From NCBI GenBank assembly GCA_007118235.1, contig SKRY01000027.1, positions 1 to 5,312 of the forward strand: a stretch of DNA of 5,312 bases, given 5' to 3'. This document shows positions 5,141 through 5,312 of this stretch, in pieces. Numbering within the stretch: position 1 is the first letter of the stretch; every line of letters starts with the position of its first letter. This DNA is from Candidatus Hydrogenedentota bacterium (GTDB lineage: Bacteria > Hydrogenedentota > Hydrogenedentia > Hydrogenedentales > SLHB01). Both the position numbers and the translations under genes were made by a program. A model generated the notes under the pieces. That model ran no database searches. It was not told where the DNA came from and saw only the letters and a list, made by a program, of their open reading frames with translations.

Positions 5141-5312
5141 ATGCGGATTATTGATGTTCCAACCAGTAAACACACGGAATTCGTCGTGCTTGACCGCCAC
5201 GTGCAGAAGCTCATCGACGAGGCCGGCTTTAAGAATGGCGTGGTTCACGTCTACGTGCCTCACACGACGGCGGGCGTCACCATCAACGAGAACGCCGACC
5301 CCGACGTGGTCA
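5141..5312 (+). CDS. yjbQ: YjbQ/UPF0047 family protein, 5' part
   Basis: The first 57 residues of a gene cut by the window edge. The sequence opens with MRIIDVPTSKHTEFVVLD and reaches YVPHTTAGVTINENADPDV, the hallmark of the UPF0047 (YjbQ) family, with the conserved His41-Thr-Thr-Ala and the NENADPDV segment. Full members have about 135-140 residues, so somewhat under half is present. E. coli YjbQ has weak thiamine phosphate synthase activity, hence the database name secondary thiamine-phosphate synthase; the true role of the family is not settled. The protein should be cytosolic. The Shine-Dalgarno is modest: AAGGAAAGGAA ends about 12 nt before the ATG, longer than ideal, with a weak GGA nearer. 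The ATG is kept because family similarity begins at once; the ATG at 5113 is out of frame and soon stops. Confidence 0.9.
   Translation, partial: MRIIDVPTSKHTEFVVLDRHVQKLIDEAGFKNGVVHVYVPHTTAGVTINENADPDVV

Noticed and set aside
1..5312. CRISPR array, mobile element, tRNA/rRNA or defence system
   Set aside because: No regularly spaced repeats, transposase or integrase motifs, tRNA-like cloverleaf or defence-protein motifs were seen on either strand.

Overview
The window is GC-rich bacterial chromosome with ordinary gene density. It holds three complete protein genes and one cut by the right edge: a transaldolase-family gene (+), thrS (-), an exported nucleoside hydrolase-like gene (+) and the start of a YjbQ/UPF0047-family gene (+). 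The host is a bacterium, shown by strong Shine-Dalgarno sites, sigma70-like promoter elements, a bacterial-type ThrRS with both TGS and editing domains, and a Sec signal peptide. The mix of an extended transaldolase and a secreted nucleoside hydrolase-like enzyme with an Asp-rich DTDxxSDVDD motif would suit a Planctomycetota, Verrucomicrobiota or Hydrogenedentota-like lineage. That placement is a guess from gene style only.

Layout. Positions 1-268 are non-coding upstream DNA with a perfect 12-bp palindrome and a possible -10 element. The transaldolase gene (269-1546) converges on thrS (1615-3564). The 68 bp between them carry a strong hairpin that can serve both genes. thrS has a long leader, about 270 nt if the extended -10 at 3841-3846 is used. 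The leader can fold into several hairpins, and its whole length is open in frame with thrS. A divergent promoter region of about 120 bp separates this leader from the nucleoside hydrolase-like gene (4024-5055), which has a good TTGAAA-16-TAAAAT promoter and a clear Shine-Dalgarno site. After an 85-bp gap with an imperfect hairpin, the YjbQ-family gene starts at 5141 and leaves the window.

The genes do not form an obvious pathway: carbohydrate metabolism, tRNA charging, nucleoside salvage or degradation in the envelope, and a YjbQ-type enzyme. I found no mobile element, CRISPR array, RNA gene or defence cassette, and nothing that amounts to a new multi-gene system. The points most worth checking are the structured thrS leader with two competing pairings, the Trp-Asp pair in place of His-Asp in the nucleoside hydrolase-like active site, and the long C-terminal part of the transaldolase.
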